The notes: a model not told the origin generated them from the letters alone. A stretch of DNA of 30,286 nt from CAYWLI01 sp964519535 (GCA_964519535.1 CAZFIR010000192.1:1-30286), one strand, 5' to 3'. Positions 7,718 through 14,644 are shown, counted from the stretch's first letter. Made by a program: numbers and translations.

Positions 7718-8983
7718 TTATGGGTGAATCTGTTGTTCTTTCTTTAAGCGCCATATGAGCAGTTTTTTAAGAAGGGACTTGATAACGGGGATACGAAAAA
7801 TAACATGGGATGTGGGGATGTCAAAGATCTCTCCTGAAATGAGCATATCAGCGAAGTTTTTTACCTTTTGGGCGGCCTTTTTGAGTTCCTCCTCGTTCAT
7901 TACCGCCACCTTTTTTAAAACCCCGTCACAGTACTGACACTGGGCACAAGTGGTCTGATTACAGTCTTTTACCTTAAAATGTTCAAGAAAGCCGTTGAGC
8001 TTATTGTTGTCAATCTGAATGAGTTCTCGGACCTCTAGGTCGAATACATCCCCTAATTCAGAGACCTTCATGATGTTGACATGTTCGGGTTTGATAAAAT
8101 ACTCCAGATGGACAGGGGTGAACGCCCCCTTCCGTGGGAGGGTAAAGAGATCCAAGAGGTTTCCATCGTAACGCCGATTTTCATAGGCCTGAACATGTTC
8201 GATCAGAAGGGGAGTCCGTTTAAACCGTTCTGTGATTTTGAAACTATCGTAGCCCACATCCTCATAGGCGGAGACATCCTCGGGCCTGATCCAGGGGGAT
8301 TTCAGGAGTTCTACCGGATCCGTCAATTTTCTATAGAGGCAAAGATACCCTGGATACTGGAGATAGCAGTAATCGTCTTGCTCCCCTTCCCTGGAGGCGT
8401 GGCCGTCGTGATTGACGTGTTCGTAATTATACGGACACTGCCAGAGACAGATGTTGTTCAGGATCAGCTCTAAGTTGCACCCCACCGCCTTCTTGATCGC
8501 CTCTAAGGTCTTGAATTCCCGATTGATGTGCTCATCGATGATGATCTCCTCAACACCCATCGCTTCGTATTGCTGGGCCTTGCGAACGGTATTGACCCGG
8601 GCCGTGGTGGAGACCTTGACCTTGAGCCTGGGGAAGCGTTCCCTGACAAGATCGATGAGGTATGGCATGCCGACGGTGACTGAGTCGGAGCCGGATTGAT
8701 CGATCCATTCCAGAAGCTCGATCAGCTGCCCGTATCCCTTTTTGGAGTATTGGAGGTTTCCAAGACAGGGGGCGTTCAGCAGGTAACTAAACCCCAACCC
8801 CCTTGCATGACAGGCCTGTATGTATTGTTGCACATCATCGCGATCCACTTGCGGCAAGACAAAGCCGGGGCGCGCCCCTCCCACGATATCGAAGGGAAGC
8901 TTGCCAAAGAGGGCGTCCACCGATGTCCCCTTTACTGCGTCAAGAAATGCAATATCCCAGTTAGCTCCCACCCGCAGTTTCAT
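7718..8983 (-). CDS. U32-peptidase-like iron-sulfur protein (paralogue 1)
   Basis: A 421-aa TIM-barrel protein of the U32 superfamily, which includes peptidase-like proteins and the O2-independent hydroxylation proteins UbiU/UbiV. The core reads MKLRVGANWDIAFLDAVKG, GLGFSYLLNAPCLGN, VKVSTTARVNTV, EIIIDEHINREF. The expected U32 cysteines are C179 and C183 (NNICLWQCPYNYEH), then C206 and C215. A second group, C341-x4-C346-x2-C349-x2-C352 (CNQTTCAQCQYC), suggests another metal centre. The paralogue at 18696 has the same four C-terminal cysteines at identical numbers. Its translation is coupled to the radical SAM gene 13 bp downstream. Substrate hydroxylation or tRNA/cofactor modification are possible roles by analogy; neither is shown. 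The ribosome site is poor. Confidence 0.82.
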   Translation of the reverse strand: MKLRVGANWDIAFLDAVKGTSVDALFGKLPFDIVGGARPGFVLPQVDRDDVQQYIQACHARGLGFSYLLNAPCLGNLQYSKKGYGQLIELLEWIDQSGSDSVTVGMPYLIDLVRERFPRLKVKVSTTARVNTVRKAQQYEAMGVEEIIIDEHINREFKTLEAIKKAVGCNLELILNNICLWQCPYNYEHVNHDGHASREGEQDDYCYLQYPGYLCLYRKLTDPVELLKSPWIRPEDVSAYEDVGYDSFKITERFKRTPLLIEHVQAYENRRYDGNLLDLFTLPRKGAFTPVHLEYFIKPEHVNIMKVSELGDVFDLEVRELIQIDNNKLNGFLEHFKVKDCNQTTCAQCQYCDGVLKKVAVMNEEELKKAAQKVKNFADMLISGEIFDIPTSHVIFRIPVIKSLLKKLLIWRLKKEQQIHP

Positions 8984-9091
8984 GGTATCGTTACTGTAAC
9001 AATCGGCATGTCATTTTGCAAGCAATCCCGCGCGCCGGTAAAGTCCTCATTTGAAAATTAACACGAGATGGCGAAGTAGGTTTCTCGGCAG

Positions 9092-9151
9092 CCACAACGC
9101 CGCTACTCAACCGCGCGGCTTTTTGCGCTCCGGTGTATCAGAATGTTATGG
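9092..9151 (-). mobile_element. attC-like site, last of the array
   Basis: Minus strand: R'' CCATAAC (9151-9145) overlaps the stop of the HEPN gene, and R' GTTGTGG lies at 9098-9092. The inner arms GATACACCGGAGCGC and GCGCGGTTGAGTAGC pair imperfectly. R'' and R' share only ATAAC-type complementarity with the start of the cassette, so this site is weaker than the others. Confidence 0.45.
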
Positions 9152-10114
9152 AGATTTATTATAAACCTGTACAAAAAACCTTTGAAAATCAACTTTTTCA
9201 AAGGAGTCCATTAGGTATTTTAGCTTTTTTGTATACATTTTTCGATCTTTAGCATTGAGGTAGAAAATTGTTGAAAAATATTTCAGATCTCCATTATATG
9301 CATACCCAAAAAAAGACATCCAAGCAGAAAATAAACACACCATTCTTGGTGACGAAGACTCCTTTATTTCTTCAGGAGATGGTCCTTTATATGTTATTAA
9401 GCTCCCATCTGTATTCCAACAATCTTCAAAAATAAATGGATAATGGTTTTCAAACAAATAATCCCATAATTCCTTGACCGCAGCGACAGGGGTTCTATCT
9501 TGATATGCTATATCTAAGCTATTCTTAATTTCCTCCAGCAATGAGTTCAAATCTTCAATCCGATCAGATAAATATTGCACTGTTATTGTAATCTTTTTGC
9601 CTTGTGATATGTCTTCAGCCTTCTGACCCGCTTGCTTGAAGTAGGTATTATTTACAATCAAATCATTATGAATTAAGCAATTTCTACGTGCAAACATTTC
9701 AAGTATTCTTTCCCAGCGCTCATTCCCACGATCAACTTCAATACCCGTAAGTTTGGCAAGCTTTCTAATTTTTGTTTTGTTGTCTCCAGATGCCACTTTA
9801 TCTAAATACGACTCTATTATATATTCATCAAACCCTTTTGATCTAATCGCTTCTCTGCCCTTTTTTAGAATTTTCTGATCGAACTTTTGAAGCATAAATT
9901 CATATATTTCGTCAGGTTTAGCATAAACATACTCTCGCACGGTATCTACAATAGCGGCTTCGAAATAACTGACAGCTATCGCCAATAGACTCTCAAAAAA
10001 TAGAGGATCATCAATTGTTGATATGATGTTACTTATTCCTTTAAGCTTTTCAATCTTAGATGATAAATGACGTACCAAATTATCCTTTACAAGAAGATTT
10101 GGTTTTGTGAACAT
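9146..10114 (-). CDS. HEPN-like putative RNase toxin
   Basis: A 322-aa, mostly helical protein. Residues 144-149 read RNCLIH, the RNxxxH active-site motif of HEPN ribonucleases, inside FARRNCLIHNDLIVNN where the motif sits on a helix. HEPN proteins paired with nucleotidyltransferases form type VII-style toxin-antitoxin modules. Here the nucleotidyltransferase-like gene ends 41 bp upstream of the chosen start. That start is ATG 10114 (MFTKPNLL), preceded by AAGAGG at good spacing; the frame could open at TTG 10141. This protein is longer than minimal HEPN toxins (about 130 aa); the C-terminal half, from about residue 190, is of unknown kind. The gene is very AT-rich and lies in the cassette array. 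The HEPN call rests on motif and context, not on a profile search. Confidence 0.6.
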   Translation of the reverse strand: MFTKPNLLVKDNLVRHLSSKIEKLKGISNIISTIDDPLFFESLLAIAVSYFEAAIVDTVREYVYAKPDEIYEFMLQKFDQKILKKGREAIRSKGFDEYIIESYLDKVASGDNKTKIRKLAKLTGIEVDRGNERWERILEMFARRNCLIHNDLIVNNTYFKQAGQKAEDISQGKKITITVQYLSDRIEDLNSLLEEIKNSLDIAYQDRTPVAAVKELWDYLFENHYPFIFEDCWNTDGSLITYKGPSPEEIKESSSPRMVCLFSAWMSFFGYAYNGDLKYFSTIFYLNAKDRKMYTKKLKYLMDSFEKVDFQRFFVQVYNKSP

Positions 10115-10145
10115 AATTGCCTCTTGCCTAATGATATTCAATATT

Positions 10146-10162
10146 CATAATAACGTTAAAGC
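10146..10162 (-). other. Fused integron half-sites between the two toxin-antitoxin genes
   Basis: The minus strand reads GCTTTAACGTTATTATG here. GCTTTAAC differs at one position from GCTCTAAC, the R'' expected for a cassette starting GTTAGAGC at 10659-10666; GTTATTATG resembles an R' start. The two would abut with no stem between, as if an attC had lost its centre. AACGTT is itself a palindrome, so chance is possible. Confidence 0.3.
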
Positions 10163-10656
10163 AGTTGGGGCCATAGCCTTTTACCAAATAACCTCTCAGG
10201 GTATAGGCCAATTACCGCTTTTTTCACCAAGAGCCTCGATGTTACAGAGTTCTTATATAAAAGATACTCTACGATTTCTGTTTCCGGAGATTTGCCTTTG
10301 AAAAAGGCATCTGACCTCATTAAAACATCAACGGTTCTGCCCTCGTACCCCTGAGACTTTGCCTTAGGATGAACTCCAAACTTAGATTTACCAAAATCTA
10401 CTATACCACGCCTCCTATACGGCAATGTGCGAGACTTCATTGGATAGAAAAACCAAATATCAAAGTCCTTTACGCCGTTTTTTCTATCCAGATAATGGAG
10501 AGCACTACCTTGACATAGCGCAACCAGTACCTCTTTTCCGTTATATTCATTATACGAAGGATTCCTTATGTAAAAGTAATGCACATCACTCTTCGCTAAC
10601 TTCAAGAGTTTCTTTAGATCAGATTTCGTTATTACTTCCAGTGACCTTTCCATCAT
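10156..10656 (-). CDS. MNT-like nucleotidyltransferase (putative antitoxin)
   Basis: A 166-aa protein from ATG 10656 (MMERSLEVITKSDL). The segment G50-S51, ALHYLDRKNGVK, D64-F-D66 follows the nucleotidyltransferase-fold pattern hG[GS]...Dh[DE]h, with the two acidic metal ligands present. Together with the downstream HEPN-like gene it fits the HEPN-MNT toxin-antitoxin architecture, in which the MNT partner can AMPylate the toxin. The frame opens further upstream at 10740, but those 28 codons are the attC site 10659-10733 translated, so the downstream start is preferred. The ribosome site is weak. Alternatively it could be a stand-alone nucleotidyltransferase-fold protein of another kind. Confidence 0.6.
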   Translation of the reverse strand: MMERSLEVITKSDLKKLLKLAKSDVHYFYIRNPSYNEYNGKEVLVALCQGSALHYLDRKNGVKDFDIWFFYPMKSRTLPYRRRGIVDFGKSKFGVHPKAKSQGYEGRTVDVLMRSDAFFKGKSPETEIVEYLLYKNSVTSRLLVKKAVIGLYPERLFGKRLWPQLL

Positions 10657-10658
10657 AA

Positions 10659-10733
10659 GCTCTAACGCTGAGCTTACCGGTTGGTGCGTAGCGCCAGCGG
10701 AGCACCAGTCCGAGTGAAGCGCGATGTTGGCAT
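10659..10733 (-). mobile_element. attC site between nuclease-like and MNT-like cassettes
   Basis: Minus strand: R'' ATGCCAAC (10733-10726), L'' near CGCTTCACTCGG, a central hairpin GGTGC/GCACC, L' CCGGTAAGC, then R' GTTAGAGC (10666-10659). L'' and L' pair with extra-helical bases, the hallmark of attC. It starts a few bases after the stop at 10737 and ends just before ATG 10656. This is one of the clearest attC structures in the window. Confidence 0.75.
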
Positions 10734-10736
10734 TGA

Positions 10737-11534
10737 TCATAACTCGATCTTGTTCAGCGAAATTGACAGTTCGTATTCGTACAGTTCAACGTCGCTGATT
10801 CGAGATGTCGCGAGACGCAAATCCTCAGAGATGCTCCGCGCAATGATCATGCCCTTTACCTTTTGCCCCGGTTCTGCTAGGTTCTGTTCAATCCACCCCA
10901 TGTACCGCAATAGCTGACCTATGGCGCGATCGTATCCCTTGGACACTTTGAGTTCGATCACGACGAAATCACTCTCGTTTTCCACGGCCAGAATGTCAAT
11001 GCGACGGTTTCCAACAGGGAACTCGATACCCGTAATATCCCCGTCCTGATATACGCTTAGAGTCGAACGAATGACGTTGAGATTGTTGGCTAAGAAGTTT
11101 TTAAGATCATTCTCGTAAGCGAACTCGTGAACCTCCGCGCAGGTATCTACGCCGTTGTCCTCGTCTTCGGTAGAGTCTGGCTCGGTGTCGGCTTTGTATA
11201 TTGGGAGAGGATCAGTCTCTTTCACGTATAGCCGAAAGTTCGACCCATCGATTTGGAAGAGCAAATCATCAGCACCGTTGGGTCGAAGGTTGTGGTGTAC
11301 ACGACTGGGCGCGTTAGTGGACATCACGATAAGGTGAGCGTTGACGGTCGCGCTTTTGAGTTTAGGGTAATGCTCTTGGAACCAGGCAAGGATTTCTTGT
11401 CTTTTGAAGTAACCGCCTTGATCCAGTGGCTTTCGCTCGATCAGGCCGAATCCTTTTGGAGGAGGTGGAACGAAGGAGGCGACGAACTCTTTGAACAGTT
11501 CCTTCGTCGATTTGTCATACTTGCTTCCCGGCAT
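10737..11534 (-). CDS. PD-(D/E)xK nuclease-like protein with N-terminal wHTH-like region
   Basis: A 265-aa protein. Residues 1-110 look like a winged-helix-type region (GGYFKRQEILAWFQEHYPKLKSATVNAHL). From about 140 a DUF91/NucS-like nuclease core follows: GNRRIDILAVENESDFVVIELKVSKGYDRAIGQLLRYMGW. D180 and the E194-L-K196 pair form the D...ExK catalytic pattern, with Q207 in the usual helix. Such proteins occur in integron cassettes and near restriction-type systems; direct function is unknown. The ATG at 11534 has AAGGAGAG upstream, 14 bp after the cassette boundary at 11549-11556. Its 3' end runs into the attC at 10659-10733. Confidence 0.7.
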   Translation of the reverse strand: MPGSKYDKSTKELFKEFVASFVPPPPKGFGLIERKPLDQGGYFKRQEILAWFQEHYPKLKSATVNAHLIVMSTNAPSRVHHNLRPNGADDLLFQIDGSNFRLYVKETDPLPIYKADTEPDSTEDEDNGVDTCAEVHEFAYENDLKNFLANNLNVIRSTLSVYQDGDITGIEFPVGNRRIDILAVENESDFVVIELKVSKGYDRAIGQLLRYMGWIEQNLAEPGQKVKGMIIARSISEDLRLATSRISDVELYEYELSISLNKIEL

Positions 11535-11548
11535 CGTCTACTCTCCTT

Positions 11549-11599
11549 GTGTCAACGTTTGGCCTCACCCATGTCGCTGTGAAGGTCGTTGTTGGAACC
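11549..11599 (-). mobile_element. Short attC site overlapping a coding 3' end
   Basis: Minus strand: R'' GGTTCCAAC (11599-11591), L'' GACCTTCAC, loop, L' GTGAGGCC, R' GTTGACAC (11556-11549). L'' and L' pair with one extra-helical T. R'' is the perfect 9-nt complement of GTTGGAACC, the start of this same cassette at 11974-11982. The gene at 11565 reads through the first half of the site. Confidence 0.7.
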
Positions 11600-11960
11600 A
11601 TCTTCGTCTTCTTGCTTCGGTTATGATTGCCGTCAAGTCTTCTTCGGGGAGGAGAAGACAGAACTGCCCCCAGACCCACCGTCCCTTGGATCTCGGCTTC
11701 ACTCCTATCATGTAGTACCCGAGGCGGAACTCGACTCTGTCTTCTTCCACATAGTGCATCTTCTGGAAGACGATGATCTTCCGGGTGCTGTTGCTTTGAG
11801 GATGAATGATCTCGTCTTCTATCCTGAAGTGACGCTTGGTTCCGTCGATGGACGGAATCATCCGCGTTTTGCCGATGTTGTTCGGAAGAGGTGGCCACTC
11901 TTTGGGAACACGGTATCCCTTGAGGCGGGGATCGGTCTTCTGTGTACGGTGGCTACCCAT
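11565..11960 (-). CDS. Small hypothetical cassette protein
   Basis: A 131-aa basic protein of unknown family, with no signal peptide or membrane segment. Visible traits are an N-terminal KTDPRLKGYRVPKEWPPLPNN stretch, a central FRIEDEIIHP...RKIIVFQKMHYVEEDRVEFRLGYYMIG region that looks beta-rich, and WVWGQFCLLLPEEDL near the end. The last about 12 residues (QQRPSQRHG end) are encoded by the attC at 11549-11599, so the C-terminus depends on the recombination site. The ATG at 11960 is preceded by CCGGAGAGACGATAG, a fair ribosome site, within 20 bp of the cassette boundary. It is a complete single-ORF cassette. Confidence 0.6.
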   Translation of the reverse strand: MGSHRTQKTDPRLKGYRVPKEWPPLPNNIGKTRMIPSIDGTKRHFRIEDEIIHPQSNSTRKIIVFQKMHYVEEDRVEFRLGYYMIGVKPRSKGRWVWGQFCLLLPEEDLTAIITEARRRRWFQQRPSQRHG

Positions 11961-11973
11961 CTATCGTCTCTCC

Positions 11974-12048
11974 GGTTCCAACGCGCCCTTAACCGGGTGG
12001 GTTGAGCGTTAGCGAAACCTAATCCGAGTTAAAGGGCTTGTTATATGC
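11974..12048 (-). mobile_element. attC site ending the DUF5655-like cassette
   Basis: Minus strand: R'' GCATATAAC (12048-12040), L'' GCCCTTTAACTCGG, a 19-nt loop region, L' CCGGTTAAGGGC, R' GTTGGAACC (11982-11974). L'' and L' pair along nearly their whole length with extra-helical bases. R'' is the perfect complement of GTTATATGC at 13006-13014, the first bases of the same cassette. With 75 bp and this symmetry it is a convincing attC. Confidence 0.8.
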
Positions 12049-12066
12049 AGATTTGCGCTTATACTC

Positions 12067-12987
12067 CTATTGAGTTGCAGTATATGCTTGAAAGATAATA
12101 TCCATGATATCATCTAAGTATTTTTCGTCGCTATTCTTCTTCGGAGAAATGTGCATTTGATGGGTTATCTTTCCATACCCATGAGTTTTCGGTATTGCTT
12201 CCGTCAAGTGCGAAGGGTCTTTTATTTTCCCGGTTGCAGAACGTAATAGAATCCGCAGAGCATTGTTCCTTTTTTGCACAGCGACATATGCGAAGTTCAG
12301 TGAAGTCTTATAAATAATCTCGGCGTTTGTCGTGTACCGCTCAATTTCGTCACTGATTTGGAGTATTCTTTCATTAATTTCAGCGAATAATGATTTTAGT
12401 TCTTTTGAAACACCAGAAAGATGCTCATCAATTGATTTAGCTTTTTTTGGTTCCTTTACAATTTTTACTATGCTTGTTTTTCCGGTCGTTTTATTTCTTA
12501 TCAATTGTTCGGGTTCTTCTTCCCTAATAATGGTCATAATTTCATTTTCGTAGTACCTGTACTTCCAAAGCTCTGCATTCAAAGAAAGCGCAAGGCATTT
12601 GTCATCTATTGAGAATTCTTGAGCAAAACAAATTATTCTCGGGTTGGAAAAATCTATTTCTCCTTCGAAATTCGCAACATTCTTCCTAACCAACAATTCA
12701 AATGAAGCTGGGTTTTGTCGAACCCACGTGATGTACCGGTTTGCTTGGGTTAACTGTCCAATTTCCTTAATCTTTTTATACTCGATTACAACAGGGCGAT
12801 TCGCTTCGTCTATCGCCAGAGTCTCGATACGCCCGTGTTTTTCAGTAATATATTCATCTTTGATATAGCGCAGATTGAATATCTCTTCCAAATTACCATC
12901 TATAAGCTCATGTAATTCCTTTTCATTAGAAAATTCCTTTTGTCCTATACGTTTTGCGGTTCCATTCTCAAACTTAAATAAAGGCAT
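12067..12987 (-). CDS. PD-(D/E)xK nuclease-like protein with DUF5655-like C-terminus
   Basis: A 306-aa protein. The N-terminal region (about 22-90) has the nuclease-like pattern GRIETLAIDEANRPVVIEYKK, with E55 and E69-Y-K71 as candidate catalytic residues, followed by QLTQANRYITWVRQN. The C-terminal half (about 185-300) has SIDEHLSGVSKELKSLFAEINERI and NFAYVAVQKRNNALRILLR, typical of DUF5655. The combination occurs in cassettes and genomic islands with presumed defence or DNA-repair roles; none is proven. The ATG at 12987 has AAAGGAGATAATA upstream, a strong ribosome site, and TATAAT lies about 70 bp further up. It is the first gene of the array. Its codon use is markedly AT-rich against the host genes. 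Confidence 0.72.
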   Translation of the reverse strand: MPLFKFENGTAKRIGQKEFSNEKELHELIDGNLEEIFNLRYIKDEYITEKHGRIETLAIDEANRPVVIEYKKIKEIGQLTQANRYITWVRQNPASFELLVRKNVANFEGEIDFSNPRIICFAQEFSIDDKCLALSLNAELWKYRYYENEIMTIIREEEPEQLIRNKTTGKTSIVKIVKEPKKAKSIDEHLSGVSKELKSLFAEINERILQISDEIERYTTNAEIIYKTSLNFAYVAVQKRNNALRILLRSATGKIKDPSHLTEAIPKTHGYGKITHQMHISPKKNSDEKYLDDIMDIIFQAYTATQ

Positions 12988-13005
12988 TATTATCTCCTTT
13001 GGAGG

Positions 13006-13014
13006 GCATATAAC
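13006..13014 (-). other. 5' boundary of the cassette array (GTTATATGC)
   Basis: GTTATATGC on the minus strand is the exact complement of R'' in the attC at 12040-12048. It marks where the first cassette was inserted. No attC hairpin, attI or integrase is visible immediately upstream. Confidence 0.6.
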
Positions 13015-13055
13015 AATTAATATACGACATTCCTGTTTGTTTCTAGTATGGATAC

Positions 13056-13084
13056 ATTATAACAAATTTTAAACATCACAAGAA
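13056..13084 (-). promoter_or_regulatory. Candidate promoter of the cassette array
   Basis: Minus strand TATAAT (13061-13056) with a weak TTCTTG (13084-13079) 17 bp upstream. The start would be near 13049, about 62 bp before ATG 12987. It lies outside the cassette boundary, so it could express inserted cassettes as an integron promoter does. Confidence 0.45.
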
Positions 13085-13532
13085 GAAAAAATCTTTAAAA
13101 ATCAAGGTGGTAAAGCAGACCATGTCGCATAATCCCTCCCCATTGACGCGGAAGAACGTCAGTGCTATGGTATTTTGAAAATAAAACCTTCCTCTCCCCC
13201 CGTCCCCCTCCACTTTATCACAAATATGGCGGTGGGGATGTCGCATAGCGACAGGGGAGAGGATAGAGTCCCGCGCCGCTTTGTATAAATCGGGGAAGAC
13301 GGCCCCGCTCCACAGCAAAGAATAATGAATGCGGGGTCCCGCGAGCGGGAGATGCCGCATAGCGGCAGTGAGGGGGAAACCTTTTAAGATTATATCCACC
13401 CTCACCCCAGCCCTCTCCCGCCCCCGCCACTAAGACTGCGGGATCTTCGACAGCGGGAGAGGGGGTAGATGTTGTTTTCCCCGCCATTGGTGGGATTCGT
13501 AAGTAATAAAAAGGTCACGTGAGATTTTATAT
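13085..13532. repeat. Non-coding stretch with palindromic repeats
   Basis: No credible gene lies here. It contains GTCGCATAGCGAC (13240-13252) and GCCGCATAGCGGC (13354-13366), two variants of one 13-bp palindrome. A half copy, GTCGCAT, is near 13124, and CCCGC/GCGGG is at 13338-13349. At 13411-13421 and 13453-13463 CCCTCTCCCGC and its perfect complement form a large hairpin, next to CCCTCACCCCAGCCCTCTCCC-type sequence that recurs as interspersed repeats in many genomes. It looks like a REP-type cluster at the edge of the cassette array. Confidence 0.55.
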
Positions 13533-13913
13533 ATGATATCTCCTCAGCCGTGCAAAATGTATTACTACGGAGGTCTCCCGGTCAAAGGATCCAGGCGCAA
13601 GGGCCGCTTCTGGGTCGAGGGAGATGTCTTGTTCTTTCAGGTACCCGAAGGGAAAGGCGGTGAAAGAATCGATTTGAAAATCCCCTTTTCCCGCATGGAG
13701 AAGATCTTCCTCACCCGGGACAATTATTATGGATCGGACACCGTCCTCTTCAATCTTACCTTCCGTGATCAGCAGAAAAAATCTTTCACCCTCAGGTTTG
13801 CTCCCATCACCATTATTCCCAGACGGAGGATCGCCCTCCAGCAACAATGGTTTGATTTTCTGGGCCAGGCCATCCCTTCGTCGGCACAGGCCTCTCCCCG
13901 TTCCACAGGATAG
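13533..13913 (+). CDS. Small PH-like beta-rich protein, hypothetical
   Basis: A 126-aa protein and the only convincing plus-strand gene. It has alternating beta-strand-like segments: KMYYYGGLPVKG, RKGRFWVEGDVLFFQV, DLKIPFSRMEKIFL, DTVLFNLTFRDQ, KSFTLRFAPITIIP, then a helix QQQWFDFLGQAI. This pattern recalls the bacterial PH-like fold. The stretch R(I)PFSRMEKI with a later conserved aromatic core fits such domains, but I cannot name the family. ATG 13557 (MYYYGGLP) is an alternative start; neither has a clear ribosome site. The gene is convergent with the end of the ABC operon, 26 bp from its last stop. A minus-strand frame overlaps it but lacks any recognisable structure. Confidence 0.6.
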   Translation: MISPQPCKMYYYGGLPVKGSRRKGRFWVEGDVLFFQVPEGKGGERIDLKIPFSRMEKIFLTRDNYYGSDTVLFNLTFRDQQKKSFTLRFAPITIIPRRRIALQQQWFDFLGQAIPSSAQASPRSTG

Positions 13914-13939
13914 TTGTTACCGTGCTCTTTCTTCACCTC

Positions 13940-14644
13940 CTACCCCAAACAGAGTTCCTGTACCTCCCGGCTTTCTAAGAGGGTCGATGAGGCACCCTTT
14001 TTGGTCAGACGGCCATTGCGGAGGATATATCCCCGATGCGAGATGGCCAAGGACAGTTGGATCTCCTGTTCAACGATAAAGAGGGTCAGCCCCCGCCTGT
14101 TCATCTCCTGAAATGCCGCAAAGATCTCATCGATATAACGAGGGGCAAGTCCCGATGAGGGTTCATCCAGCATCAGGAGTTTGGGACTGCCCATCAATGC
14201 CCTGCCTATGGCCAACATCTGCTGTTCACCCCCGCTCAGGGTGCCCGCCCTCTGGTTGCCCCTCTTCTTCAGGACCGGAAAGAGATCATAGATCCACGCC
14301 AAGCCTTCCTTGACCTCTTCTCTGGCATTCCTCCTGATATATGCCCCCACCATGAGGTTATCGAAGACGGAAAGCGTAGGGAAGATATGGCGTCCCTGGG
14401 GGACATGTCCGAGCCCTCTGGATACGATCTTATGGGGATCGAGGTTGGTGATATCTTCCTCTTGGAAAAAGACCCTCCCTTCGGTCGTCTCCACGATGCC
14501 GGAGAGGGTGAGCAGAAGGGTAGTCTTACCTGCCTTGTTGGGGCCGATGAGGGCAACCACCTCTCCTTCTTTTACCTCCAAGGAGATCTCATGGAGTGCC
14601 TTGAATGGTCCATAATGGACAATCAGTTTTTTTACCCTCAGCAT
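13940..14644 (-). CDS. livF: LIV-type ABC transporter ATPase (LivF-like)
   Basis: A 234-aa ATPase of the branched-chain amino acid (HAAT) uptake family. Visible parts are Walker A GPNKAGKTT (about 36-44), Q-loop GHVPQGRHIFPTLSVFDNL, signature LSGGEQQMLAIGRAL, Walker B LLMLDEPSSGL and the switch histidine replaced in IVEQEIQ, as usual in LivF. Walker A has Lys where nearly all family members have Gly (GPNGAGKT), which still fits GxxxxGKT. The ATG overlaps the LivG stop as TGATG; an upstream TTG is less likely. It is the last gene of the long operon. The transported substrate is unknown and may be pathway-related, not an amino acid. Confidence 0.92.
   Translation of the reverse strand: MLRVKKLIVHYGPFKALHEISLEVKEGEVVALIGPNKAGKTTLLLTLSGIVETTEGRVFFQEEDITNLDPHKIVSRGLGHVPQGRHIFPTLSVFDNLMVGAYIRRNAREEVKEGLAWIYDLFPVLKKRGNQRAGTLSGGEQQMLAIGRALMGSPKLLMLDEPSSGLAPRYIDEIFAAFQEMNRRGLTLFIVEQEIQLSLAISHRGYILRNGRLTKKGASSTLLESREVQELCLG

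Larger units (their letters stand above)
9092..13014 (-). mobile_element. Integron cassette array without integrase (CALIN-like)
   Basis: Five minus-strand ORFs separated by attC-like sites at 9092-9151, 10659-10733, 11549-11599 and 11974-12048, with an upstream cassette boundary at 13006-13014. For two cassettes the first bases after the cleavable G complement the R'' half-site at the far end perfectly over 9 nt (GTTATATGC with GCATATAAC; GTTGGAACC with GGTTCCAAC). A true cassette should show this because both ends come from one attC. Two ORFs, 9146 and 12067, are clearly AT-richer than the host genes. No tyrosine recombinase is encoded in the window, so mobilisation would need an integrase elsewhere. 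Confidence 0.75.

Noticed and set aside
8984..9091. Extension of the cassette array to include the U32-like gene at 7718
   Set aside because: It has a paralogue in a native operon, host-like base composition and no attC at its 3' end.
9092..13014. Integron integrase or attI inside the window
   Set aside because: No tyrosine-recombinase gene or attI-like site could be found on either strand near either cassette group.
13240..13463. CRISPR array
   Set aside because: The repeats are palindromes of 11-13 bp with irregular spacing and only two copies each; no cas gene is present.
13527..13847. A 106-codon minus-strand frame over the PH-like gene
   Set aside because: Its product has no structure or family signs, whereas the plus-strand frame has a clear beta-strand pattern.
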